The notes below the pieces were generated by a model. The model was not told where the DNA came from and ran no database searches. It saw only the letters and a program-made list of their open reading frames with translations. Position numbers and translations under genes: made by a program. This document shows positions 1 to 7,917 of a stretch of DNA of 43,060 nt, in pieces. Source of the DNA: Eubacteriales bacterium (GTDB lineage: Bacteria; Bacillota; JASUSC01); NCBI GenBank assembly GCA_030446285.1, contig JASUSC010000007.1, positions 1 through 43,060 of the forward strand, written 5' to 3'. Numbering within the stretch: the stretch's first letter is position 1; every line of letters starts with the position of its first letter.

Positions 1-29
1 GTATGATTTCCTTGAACTCTTTTCTCATT

Positions 30-92
30 GAACCTCACTCCCCTCCATTCGACTTGGGTTTTCCCACTCGGAGTGAGGTTCTTCTTTTTTTG
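30..92 (+). terminator. Rho-independent terminator of a gene off the left edge
   Basis: Perfect 12-bp stem GAACCTCACTCC (30-41) / GGAGTGAGGTTC (70-81), followed by TTCTTTTTTTG. Confidence 0.75.
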
Positions 93-138
93 TGTTACTT
101 TCCTTATCCCGAAATAATTTTACTCGATGCGTTAGCCA

Positions 139-723
139 CTACACCCCGCGGCAGCCGTAAATGGCCACCGTAAGTTGTCCGTCTCCTATCCACAACCGCA
201 GGAGCAGAGGGTAGCCGCAGTTGTTCAAAAAACGGAAATCTTTATCGTCGTAAACGGTGGCGTCCCCCCTCCCAGCAGTACGTAACTTACCGGCCGGCTG
301 TGAGGTTCACGCTCCAAAACGGGCAGACCGGCCGTCAGGACCGCGTTGTAGAGGGTGGAAGAAACCTAGCACATCCCCCTCGCCCGGCTCGTATTTCAGC
401 GAGCCGTCGTCTTCCATAACCGGCGCCGGTACGAACCCTTTTGCCACCGTAACCGCCCCTACGGCGCGGTTGAAGGAAAATTCCGCTCCCGAAGGGATGC
501 GGTAAAAGTTAAGACGGGAGGCAGTGATCAGCATGTTCCGTTCTCGGGCCACGTCGTCGGTCATGTAAGTGGTAGTGTAGCTCCCGAGAAGAATGTATTT
601 TTCTTCTTTCTTCTCCTCTCCACTGCGGGCAGGAGGACGCCGGGCCGGGGGTACAAGAATGGCACAGCCGGAGAAAAACAGCAGCAAAAAAGGACACAGG
701 CAGAAAAATTGTTTCCCCTTCAC
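139..723 (-). pseudogene. VanW-family lipoprotein pseudogene
   Basis: ORF 307..723 has a lipoprotein signal (LLLFFSGC) and VanW-like text (LGSYTTTYMTDDVARERNMLITASRLNFYRIPSGAEFSFNRAVG). The rest of the domain continues in other frames: GMC*VSSTLYNAVLTAGLPVLEREPHSRPVSYVLLGG, then DATVYDDKDFRFLNNCGYPLLLRLWIGDGQLTVAIYGCRGV*. Confidence 0.85.
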
Positions 724-805
724 TTTTTCCCTCCTTTTCGCTCGAAGTTGTCCTGCCGCTCACCCATCTGCCACCGCCGTCCTAGGAGCTGGCCTGCTGA
801 CCTGA

Positions 806-1354
806 GTTCCTCCCTGCCTCGCCTGCCGGGCTCTGGCCTACTTTTCCCCTGTACCGCGCTGTCTGCAGGTCATCCCGGCCGGAGAGTTTATCATTGTCGA
901 CGACACTGCCCTCAATCCCCACAGCTACCAAACCCTTTTCCAGGCAATACAAAAAATCCCCTGCTGCCGCCGCCTGACGGTGGTAAACGCCAGCAGAGGC
1001 AACAGGGGTGAACAGATAAACTATGAAACCGGCCTAGTTCTGGCAGAATCTTTGCGCCGGTTTTCCGTGCAGCGTCTTATCATCACTGCTTCCCGGGACT
1101 GCACCGGCAGCAAGGACGCAGTTTCACTGGCAGAGGAATGGGCTTTTCTCCGCGCCCTCCGGGAAAGCAAGATGGACTGCGTCTTCTACCCGGACCTGGC
1201 TATCGCCATCCGCGATGCTCTGGAATACACCGGTGCCGGCGACCCACTCCTCTTGGGAGCCCAGGGGATGGACGCCGGAGCGGAAATGGTCATGACCTAC
1301 CTGTCAGCCCAGGGCACCAGCCACAGCCGGCGCGACCTCCAGTATTCTGGCTGA
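806..1354 (+). pseudogene. Isolated Mur-ligase (MurE-like) C-terminal domain fragment
   Basis: The open frame starts after TGA at 803-805: ...VIPAGEFIIVDDTALNPHSYQTLFQAIQKIPCCRRLTVVNASRGNRG...AIRDALEYTGAGDPLLLGAQGMD. This resembles the MurE-type C-terminal pattern (VDYAHNPxS... GDRDxGKR... AIxxAL..GDxVLxAGKG). No N-terminal or ATP-binding central domain is present. Confidence 0.5.
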
Positions 1355-2215
1355 AACCCCATGATGAGAGAAGGTGGTGACCATAGCCTCTTTTACCGCC
1401 GCCGTTTCCCCTTCCCGACAGAAGGCAATAAGGGCCGGACCCGCACCGCTCAAAGCTACGGATAGGGCTCCGGCCTCCCGCGCCGCCGTGAACACCGCTT
1501 CCATCCCGGGCACTAGGGGACAGCGGTATGGCTGGTGGAGCCGGTCAGCCATGGCTTCCCCCAGCCGGGAGTAGTCGCCGCTGGCAAAGGCTGCCACCAG
1601 CAGAGCCGCTCGGCTCACATTGAAGACGGCATCACGAAAAGGAACGGTGGTCGGGAGAACCTCCCGGGAGCGGTTGGTCGCTAGGGGGAAGTCGGGAACT
1701 GCCACCACACACATCAAGCCCGGCGGCGGCGAAAAGCGGTGGTAAATGACATCGCCGCTGCTGTTCAAACAGGCCACGGTAAATCCGCCCAGAAGGGCCG
1801 GAGCCACGTTGTCGGGGTGGCCCTCTAAGGATACAGCCAGCTTCAAAAGTTCCGCCTGCGTTGCAGGAGTGCCACTCAGGCGGGAAGCTGCCACCAGCCC
1901 GCCGATAATGGCCGTGGCGCTGCTACCCAGGCCGCTGGAGACAGGAATTCTGTTTTCGATGGCTATTTTCAGGGGTGGTATTTTCTTCCCTTTTTTCCGG
2001 TAAAAGAGGACCGCCGCCTGGTAAACCACGTTGTTCTCGTCCCGGGGTATCAGATCTGCACCTTCCCCCTTCACTTCAATTTCCAGCCTGCCGGCAGGGT
2101 TTTCTTCCATTTCAATGCGGTTGTAGATATTCAGCGCCAGACCCAGGGTGTCAAAACCCGGTCCCAGGTTGGCTGTTGTTGCCGGAACGTCTACCCTCAC
2201 TCTTTTATTACCCAT
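1304..2215 (-). CDS. thrB: Homoserine kinase
   Basis: GHMP kinase: MGNKRVRVDVPATTANLGPGFDTLGLALNIYN, PVSSGLGSSATAIIGGLVAA. Confidence 0.95.
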   Translation of the reverse strand: MGNKRVRVDVPATTANLGPGFDTLGLALNIYNRIEMEENPAGRLEIEVKGEGADLIPRDENNVVYQAAVLFYRKKGKKIPPLKIAIENRIPVSSGLGSSATAIIGGLVAASRLSGTPATQAELLKLAVSLEGHPDNVAPALLGGFTVACLNSSGDVIYHRFSPPPGLMCVVAVPDFPLATNRSREVLPTTVPFRDAVFNVSRAALLVAAFASGDYSRLGEAMADRLHQPYRCPLVPGMEAVFTAAREAGALSVALSGAGPALIAFCREGETAAVKEAMVTTFSHHGVSARILEVAPAVAGALG

Positions 2216-2220
2216 ATCCT

Positions 2221-3513
2221 TTAATCGTCCTCGCCTTCTACGCGAATGACATTGCTGATTTCAGCCACGATGGAAAGCCCGCCGATAATCTGGAGGGCGT
2301 CCTGCATGTTCCTCTCCCTGGCCCGGTGGGTTACCCACACAATTTCCGCCAGGGGTCCGATGTTCCGCTTCTGAATTACGGAGGCCAGGGAAACCTCTTG
2401 GTTACCAAAAACGCTGGCGATGGCTGCCAAAACACCGGGTTTGTCCACTACTTTCATCCGGACGTAGAACTTACTGGCGGTATCTTTGATGTCCCGCACC
2501 TTTTTCTCTTCGTAGCAGGTGCAGCCGATCCGGCAGGGGGTACCGCAGAGAAGGTTCCGCGCTGCCTCCATTATGTCCCCCACCACCGCACTGGCAGTTG
2601 GCAGTTCACCGGCTCCCCGGCCGTAGAACATAGTATCCCCTACAGCATCGCCCCGGACAAAGATGGCGTTGTAGACATCGTTGACGGAAGCCATGGGATG
2701 GTGGATGGGCACCAAAGCCGGATGGACGCGCACCTCTACCTCTCCGTTTTCTTCTTTACCTATGGCCAAAAGCTTGATGACGTAGCCCAGCTCCCGGGCG
2801 TACTCGATGTCACGAGCGGAGATTTTGGTAATTCCTTCCACATAAACATCGTTGATCGTGAGCCGGGTGTTAAAGGCTATGGATGCCAAAATTGCCAGTT
2901 TGCGGGCCGCGTCCAGACCTTCCACGTCGGATGCCGGGTTGGCCTCGGCATAGCCTTTGGCCTGGGCCTCTTTCAGCACGTCTTCGTATTCACGCCCTTC
3001 TAAGCTCATTTTGCTCAGCATGTAGTTAGTGGTCCCGTTGACAATACCGTAAATGAGGCGAATGTTGTTGGCCGCTAAGCACTGCTTCAGGGGACGGATA
3101 ATAGGAATACCGCCCCCAACACTGGCTTCAAAGAGGAAGTCCACATTGTTCTTCTCCGCCGTTTCAAAAAGTTCCTGACCGTGGAGCGCGATAAGATCTT
3201 TGTTGGCCGTAACTACGCTTTTCCCCTTGTTCATGGCCGCCAGGATGAATTCCCGTGCCGGGCTGATGCCGCCCAGCACTTCTACCACAATGTTGATTTC
3301 CGGGTCGTTGAGAATGTCGTTCACATCCAGGGTGTAAAGCTCCGGAGGAACGGCAATACCGCGTTCCCGGGTTTGGTCCTTCTCCAGAATGCGTTTGACA
3401 ACAATCTCTGCCCCTACTCTCCGGGCAATGATATCCGCGTTGTTGACCAGCACTTTGTAGACGCCGGTTCCAACTGTACCCAGTCCCATGATTCCCACAC
3501 CAATTTTGCGCAA
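2221..3513 (-). CDS. hom: Homoserine dehydrogenase with C-terminal ACT domain
   Basis: GIMGLGTVGTGVYKVL, NGTTNYMLSKM, AEANPASDVEGLDAARKLAILA; ACT domain VVDKPGVLAAIASVFG. Confidence 0.96.
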   Translation of the reverse strand: MRKIGVGIMGLGTVGTGVYKVLVNNADIIARRVGAEIVVKRILEKDQTRERGIAVPPELYTLDVNDILNDPEINIVVEVLGGISPAREFILAAMNKGKSVVTANKDLIALHGQELFETAEKNNVDFLFEASVGGGIPIIRPLKQCLAANNIRLIYGIVNGTTNYMLSKMSLEGREYEDVLKEAQAKGYAEANPASDVEGLDAARKLAILASIAFNTRLTINDVYVEGITKISARDIEYARELGYVIKLLAIGKEENGEVEVRVHPALVPIHHPMASVNDVYNAIFVRGDAVGDTMFYGRGAGELPTASAVVGDIMEAARNLLCGTPCRIGCTCYEEKKVRDIKDTASKFYVRMKVVDKPGVLAAIASVFGNQEVSLASVIQKRNIGPLAEIVWVTHRARERNMQDALQIIGGLSIVAEISNVIRVEGEDD

Positions 3514-3564
3514 GTTCTATCCCTCCCACTGCATATTATCCGCTGGAAAAGTTCCCAGGATTTT

Positions 3565-4068
3565 TTACCCCGTGCGCCCCACCACCTCAACCTTGCGCAC
3601 TCCCCTGATGAGCTGCAGGGAGGCAATCAGTTTCTCCGGCGGGACCATCAGCCTGCTGGTGTCGACGGCCAGCGACACGCTGGCTACCCCGGCCAGAGGA
3701 ATGTTCTGGTTGATGGTGAGAATGTTGCCCTCCTCGGCGGCGATGGTGTTAAGGACGGTGGAAAGAACTCCAGCTCGATCTTCCAGCAGTAGGGAGAGGG
3801 TGAGGATCTGCCGGCCGCTACCCTCGTAGAAGGGCTGAACGCCGTCGCGGTACTTGTAAAAAGCGCTGCGGCTGAGCCCCACCATCTCTACCGCTTCATG
3901 GACAGAACGTGCTTCCCCTCTGGCCAGTAACTCCTTCACCAGGGCCGTTTTCCGGATAGCCTCCGGGAGAATGTCTTCCCGCACTAAGTAGTACCTCTTC
4001 CCCCCGCCTTCCACCACTGCTGCCTCCTGTCTATTTGCTAAGGACAATTGTTTATGTACAGTAAACAT
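3565..4068 (-). CDS. pheB: ACT domain protein, PheB/UPF0735 family
   Basis: YYLVREDILPEAIRKTALVKELLARGEARSVHEAVEMVGLSRSAFYKYRDGV plus ACT domain LLLEDRAGVLSTVLNTIA; located next to hom. Confidence 0.85.
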   Translation of the reverse strand: MFTVHKQLSLANRQEAAVVEGGGKRYYLVREDILPEAIRKTALVKELLARGEARSVHEAVEMVGLSRSAFYKYRDGVQPFYEGSGRQILTLSLLLEDRAGVLSTVLNTIAAEEGNILTINQNIPLAGVASVSLAVDTSRLMVPPEKLIASLQLIRGVRKVEVVGRTG

Positions 4069-4195
4069 TATAGCTGTCCCTCAAGAAAAACACAAGTACT
4101 TTATTTGAAAACAGTTGAAAAGTTGCTTTTAGTTTTTTTGTGTAAAATTTTGATATAAAATTGTAGTATAAAAAGTGATACCGGGGGGAAAGCAC

Positions 4196-4930
4196 ATGCA
4201 CCTCCACCGCCCGCTACTGGAAATCACCTCTATTACCGCTCCCGCACACATCTGGCGGGAAGGAGAAACTTTCACCGCTACAGTAGTAAGCACCGACGGC
4301 AACACGGTGGTGCTGGCAGGAAATGGTTTCCTCTTCCGAGCCACCACGACCGTTCCCCTTAGCGCCGGCGCAGAAATTTTCCTCCGTTTCCGCGGTCGCA
4401 GCGGGGAACGAATAGTTTTTCAGTTGGTGGAAAAGAAAAATCCCGGCAAACCCCAGCGGGCCGGCATTCAACCGCGGCCAGAGGAAGCAGACTTCCCCTC
4501 CTTCTCTCTGGCCGGCAGAACGACGAAAGAAAAAGCCGCTCCGCCGCCCACCACCGCTGCCTGTTTCTTCCTCTTGCCAACAGGAGATAAGTACATCCCC
4601 GTGCACCTGCAGGTGGAATATGAGAAAGAAAAAAACCGTGCTGGCAGCACAAATAGACCCCTCACCGTCCTCCTCTCCCTTTCTCCCCCCTCTTTAGGTC
4701 CTGTGCAGGCCTGCCTCACCCTCCGGGAAAACCAGCTGGTGGTTACCATCAACGTGAGCGTAGAGAAGAGCAGGACCATCCTCAACTCCCTTCTCCCTGG
4801 CTTGCGGGAAAAGCTGACCCGCACCGGTCTCAAGGTCAGCCTGCCACCGGTACGCCTTACCTCCACCATTTCACTCTCAGGAAACGGAAAAGGCGAATGG
4901 CAAAGCCCCGGCATAGATCTTAAAATATAG
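4196..4930 (+). CDS. Hypothetical protein, possibly FliK-like, upstream of an FlhB-C protein
   Basis: ORF 175/4196..4930; ATG at 4196 preceded by GGGGGGAAAGCAC. Position next to the FlhB-like ORF suggests flagellar relatedness. Confidence 0.5.
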   Translation: MHLHRPLLEITSITAPAHIWREGETFTATVVSTDGNTVVLAGNGFLFRATTTVPLSAGAEIFLRFRGRSGERIVFQLVEKKNPGKPQRAGIQPRPEEADFPSFSLAGRTTKEKAAPPPTTAACFFLLPTGDKYIPVHLQVEYEKEKNRAGSTNRPLTVLLSLSPPSLGPVQACLTLRENQLVVTINVSVEKSRTILNSLLPGLREKLTRTGLKVSLPPVRLTSTISLSGNGKGEWQSPGIDLKI

Positions 4931-4942
4931 GAGGTACACGAT

Positions 4943-5221
4943 ATGACAAAAGATAAAAAGAAAAAAGCCGCCGCTCTCAAATATTCCCCTTCCATGAATG
5001 CGCCCCGGGTTGTAGCTGCCGGCGAAGGTTGGTTAGCGGCGAAAATTATTACCGCCGCCCGGGAAGCGGGAGTACCGGTGCGGGAAGATCCGGCCCTGGC
5101 AGAAGCCCTGGTGCAGGTGCCAGTAGGGGAAGAAATTCCGCCCGAATTATACCAGGCGGTGGCAGAAGTTCTGGCCGTAATTATGAGGGCCGAAGAAAAG
5201 GCATCGAGTAGGAAGGGGTGA
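4943..5221 (+). CDS. FlhB-like cytoplasmic-domain protein (EscU/YscU/HrcU family, FhlX-like)
   Basis: KKKAAALKYSPSMNAPRVVAAGEGWLAAKIITAAREAGVPVREDPALAEALVQVPVGEEIPPELYQAVAEVLAVIMRAEE; SD AGGAGG upstream. Confidence 0.85.
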   Translation: MTKDKKKKAAALKYSPSMNAPRVVAAGEGWLAAKIITAAREAGVPVREDPALAEALVQVPVGEEIPPELYQAVAEVLAVIMRAEEKASSRKG

Positions 5222-5823
5222 CTAACCCCCGTCTTCTCCCACCACTGGCCATGCGGGTCCGCATCCGGCGGTTCACCAAGCTTGACGAAGTCTTCGATAG
5301 CGTTCGGTTAAGCTTATCAGGCTCTGGGCCGCCAGTAGGCGTTGTCCAGGGCTTTATTCATTGGCCCGTGGGCCATCCGTCATGGCCCTTTCCGGCTGTG
5401 GGCGTATTGGAGTACCACCACTCCACTAGCTTCAAAGCTCGCAGTTCCTCTGTCCGGGCCCGTACCCACTTCCACTGTTCCCAGAGACATGCCCGCAATC
5501 GTCACATTATCCACCCTTCTATCTCGCGAAAAACGCCGGCTGTCTCCGCTAAGGAGTAGTATCCTGCCCACCTCCGCAGATATTTGTTGATGTGTTCTAT
5601 GCGTTCCTGCATGTTTATGTCTGCCTGGGATCTCGCTGTGTTTTGCCAGCTTATCCAAACAGCTTAGCCTCATATGGGGCTCTTGTTCATCGAACCGTGG
5701 CTTTGCCTCCAGCTCCCTTCCGACCCCACCTCCCGGTAGGCGCCCTTCCCTTCAGCTAGCAGACTGGGCTGCCTCGCCTGCAGTGGACTTCCACCACCAA
5801 GTTGACGCCCATGCCGGGCGCAC
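5203..5823 (-). mobile_element. Internally deleted group II intron remnant (bacterial class C-like)
   Basis: Minus-strand 5' end GTGCGCCCGGCATGGGCGTC (to 5823), internal CACGGTTCGATGAACAAGAGCC, maturase C-terminus MQERIEHINKYLRRWAGYYSLAETAGVFREIEGWIM*RLRACLWEQWKWVRARTEELRALKLVEWW ... NKALDNAYWR ... SLISLTERYRRLRQAW*, then GAACCGCCGGATGCGGACCCGCATGG and a domain VI-like 3' end GACGGGGGTTAGTCACCCCTTCCTACTCGAT. No RT domain. Confidence 0.87.
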
Positions 5824-5862
5824 AAAAAAAACCGGTCCGTTTTTTTACGGCACCGGTTTAAG
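5824..5862 (-). terminator. Rho-independent terminator of the SHOCT gene, immediately 5' of the intron
   Basis: Minus strand AAACCGGTGCCGTAAAAAAACGGACCGGTTTTTTT followed directly by intron GTGCGCCC. Confidence 0.85.
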
Positions 5863-5865
5863 GCT

Positions 5866-6048
5866 TCATTTAGCCAGCAACTCTTTTCTTCTCCGGTATT
5901 CTTCTTCGCTGATTTCTCCCCGGGCGTAGCGCTCTTGCAAAATCTCCAGAGGGGTTTTTCTGTTTCCCTTCCCGAAGAGATTAATGTCGCCCCGTTGCCA
6001 GAGAATGTACAGAAGTACCAGGATTATTAGCAAACCGATAAACCCCAT
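5866..6048 (-). CDS. Small SHOCT-domain membrane protein
   Basis: One N-terminal TM helix; PLEILQERYARGEISEEEYRRRKELL. Confidence 0.85.
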   Translation of the reverse strand: MGFIGLLIILVLLYILWQRGDINLFGKGNRKTPLEILQERYARGEISEEEYRRRKELLAK

Positions 6049-6083
6049 TTCGGGTCACCTCCTTTTTCGGCGTTAGTTAGGAA

Positions 6084-6350
6084 TCACTTTTCCTCCTCAA
6101 GGACTTTTTTCCGTTCCAGGTATTCTTCCGGCGTAATTTCACCCCGGGTCAGGCGCTCCTGAAGGATGGTCAGGGCCTGTTTTTTACCGTCCCTTTGCCC
6201 TTGATAAAGTTTGCGGACCAGCAGCACTAAAACCACCAGAAGAAGAATCCAGAAAAGACCGCTGACCAGCATAGCTACTCCCATGTACTTGAAGCCCGGT
6301 CCCCAGGCAGCCCAGCTTTTATCCCACCACCAGTGCATCATCTTTCTCAT
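6084..6350 (-). CDS. SHOCT-domain membrane protein
   Basis: TM helix; ALTILQERLTRGEITPEEYLERKKVLEE. Confidence 0.85.
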   Translation of the reverse strand: MRKMMHWWWDKSWAAWGPGFKYMGVAMLVSGLFWILLLVVLVLLVRKLYQGQRDGKKQALTILQERLTRGEITPEEYLERKKVLEEEK

Positions 6351-6465
6351 CTCCTTTCCTTGTTTTCTAAGTTCATTGTACCCCGGAGATGTGATAAAAT
6401 TATTGCCGTTTTTTGAACTTTTTGTGAAAAAAATAAAGCCTAGGAGAACGGGCTGAAGGTATTTT

Positions 6466-7236
6466 CTACCTTACTTTCTTTTCCTGCGAACCACTTCCAG
6501 TTATCTCGGCCAGACCGCTCAGCAATTTGGTTATAGCTTTTTTCTCAATGCGGGAAACGTAGGAACGGGAAATTCCCAGTTGTTTGGCCACTTCCCGCTG
6601 GGTAAAGCGGATCCCGCTGAGGAGGCCAAAACGCATCTCCAGGACCTTTCTTTCCCGGCGACCCAAAAATTTCAGTCGCTCGTACAGACGTTTCCGTTCA
6701 ATGTTGCTTTCGACTCGGTCGATGACCTCGTCGGGATCCGTTCCCAGGACATCGGAGAGGGTAATCTCATTTCCTTCTTTGTCAAAACCGATAGGGTCGC
6801 TCAGAGAAACTTCGCCACGTCTTTTCTTCAGACTGCGCATGCACATGAGAATTTCGTTTTCAATGCAGCGGGCCGCGTAAGTAGCCAGCCGGATACCTTT
6901 GCTGCGGTCGTAAGTGTTGATGGCTTTAATTAAGCCAATGGTTCCAATGGAGATAAGGTCGTCATTCTCCACCCCGCTGCCCTCGTACTTTTTCACAATG
7001 TGGGCCACCAACCGCAGATTGTGTTCAATAAGTGCGTTGCGGGCCTCGGTATCCCCCGCAGCCATTCGTTCCAAATATTCGGCTTCTTCCTCCTCGCTCA
7101 ACGGGCGAGGAAAGGAGCCGCCGGTTATGTACGCCACCAGTAGGAGCAGACCCTGCAGGACCGACACCAGAAGCAAAACGATATATCCCGTACCCATTAC
7201 CGCCACCACCCCCGTAAACCTTTGCGCTACTATCAT
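6466..7236 (-). CDS. sigK: RNA polymerase sporulation sigma factor SigK
   Basis: PLSEEEEAEYLERMAAGDTEARNALIEHNLRLVAHIVKKYEGSGVENDDLISIGTIGLIKAINTYDRSKGIRLATYAARCIENEILMCMRSLKK; region 4 HTH ISRSYVSRIEKKA; uninterrupted. Confidence 0.92.
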   Translation of the reverse strand: MIVAQRFTGVVAVMGTGYIVLLLVSVLQGLLLLVAYITGGSFPRPLSEEEEAEYLERMAAGDTEARNALIEHNLRLVAHIVKKYEGSGVENDDLISIGTIGLIKAINTYDRSKGIRLATYAARCIENEILMCMRSLKKRRGEVSLSDPIGFDKEGNEITLSDVLGTDPDEVIDRVESNIERKRLYERLKFLGRRERKVLEMRFGLLSGIRFTQREVAKQLGISRSYVSRIEKKAITKLLSGLAEITGSGSQEKKVR

Positions 7237-7380
7237 ACGGGAGCGGCCCTACCCCGGTGTCTGTCCCAGAAAAATTAGCCTCGGGAGAAGTAATATTCTT
7301 TTTGTAATAATTTTCCACGTTATAACGATTTTCCCGGGGGGGAAAAATATTCTCGAAAAAATCGGGAAGGAGGACTGTCG

Positions 7381-7578
7381 ATGCGGGAAAGACTGGCAAT
7401 GCATGAAACCCTGGACCTGCACGAGCTCATTTCCTTCAAAAGCGTCTGCGCCACCAAAGCTGCAGCAATGAGCAACATGGCCACCGACCCGGCTCTGCGC
7501 TCTTTGCTGCAGCAGGACCTGCAGATGGCGAAAAAGCACATCAACGATCTGCAAAATCTGCTGCAAAAACACTTCTAA
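7381..7578 (+). CDS. Spore coat protein, CotF-like
   Basis: MRERLAMHETLDLHELISFKSVCATKAAAMSNMATDPALRSLLQQDLQMAKKHINDLQNLL; followed by a CotF-type ORF; SD GGAAGGAGG. Confidence 0.75.
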   Translation: MRERLAMHETLDLHELISFKSVCATKAAAMSNMATDPALRSLLQQDLQMAKKHINDLQNLLQKHF

Positions 7579-7596
7579 GCCACGGGAGGGAGTTCA

Positions 7597-7875
7597 ATGG
7601 CTGCCAACCTTACAGGGGTTAATCTCACGGACCAGGTAATCTGCGGCGACCTGCTCAGTTCCGTCAAGTCTTCCATTAAAACCTGCGCTTCCGCCATCAC
7701 CGAGGCAACCTCGCCGGAAGTAAGAAATGTCCTCCGCCGGCAATTAGAGGATGCCATCACCTTCCACGAAAAAGTATCCGAGTATATGATGGAGAAAGGC
7801 TGGTACCATCCCTACGACATCAACGAACAGATCAAACTGGACCTGAAAGGTGCCCAGTCCGCCCTCAATCTTTAA
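7597..7875 (+). CDS. Spore coat protein, CotF family
   Basis: LTDQVICGDLLSSVKSSIKTCASAITEATSPEVRNVLRRQLEDAITFHEKVSEYMMEKGWYHPYD. Confidence 0.85.
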   Translation: MAANLTGVNLTDQVICGDLLSSVKSSIKTCASAITEATSPEVRNVLRRQLEDAITFHEKVSEYMMEKGWYHPYDINEQIKLDLKGAQSALNL

Positions 7876-7884
7876 ATTACGGCT

Positions 7885-7917
7885 AAAGCCCTCTGCATCA
7901 CAGCAGAGGGCTTTTTA
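7885..7917 (+). terminator. Rho-independent terminator of the coat genes
   Basis: AAAGCCCTCTGC atca CAGCAGAGGGCTTTTT. Confidence 0.85.

Noticed and set aside
1975-3003. 342-aa + strand ORF opposite hom, and other long ORFs antisense to recognised genes (for example 3181..3792, 16687..17370, 18460..19149, 39112..39741)
   Set aside because: Each lies opposite a confidently identified gene, has low-complexity composition and no recognisable domain; they are GC-driven shadow ORFs.
3513-3565. Threonine/methionine T-box or other leader upstream of hom
   Set aside because: The gap to the upstream ACT-domain gene is only about 50 nt, with no T-box sequence or terminator.
5218-5673. ORFs 5218..5559 (+), 5342..5590 (+) and 5380..5673 (-) as proteins
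   Set aside because: They lie within the group II intron remnant; the meaningful maturase text is on the minus strand and switches between frames.
6466-7236. A skin-like element or programmed interruption in sigK
   Set aside because: The sigK ORF is continuous from N-terminal hydrophobic leader to region 4; no recombination sites or interruption.
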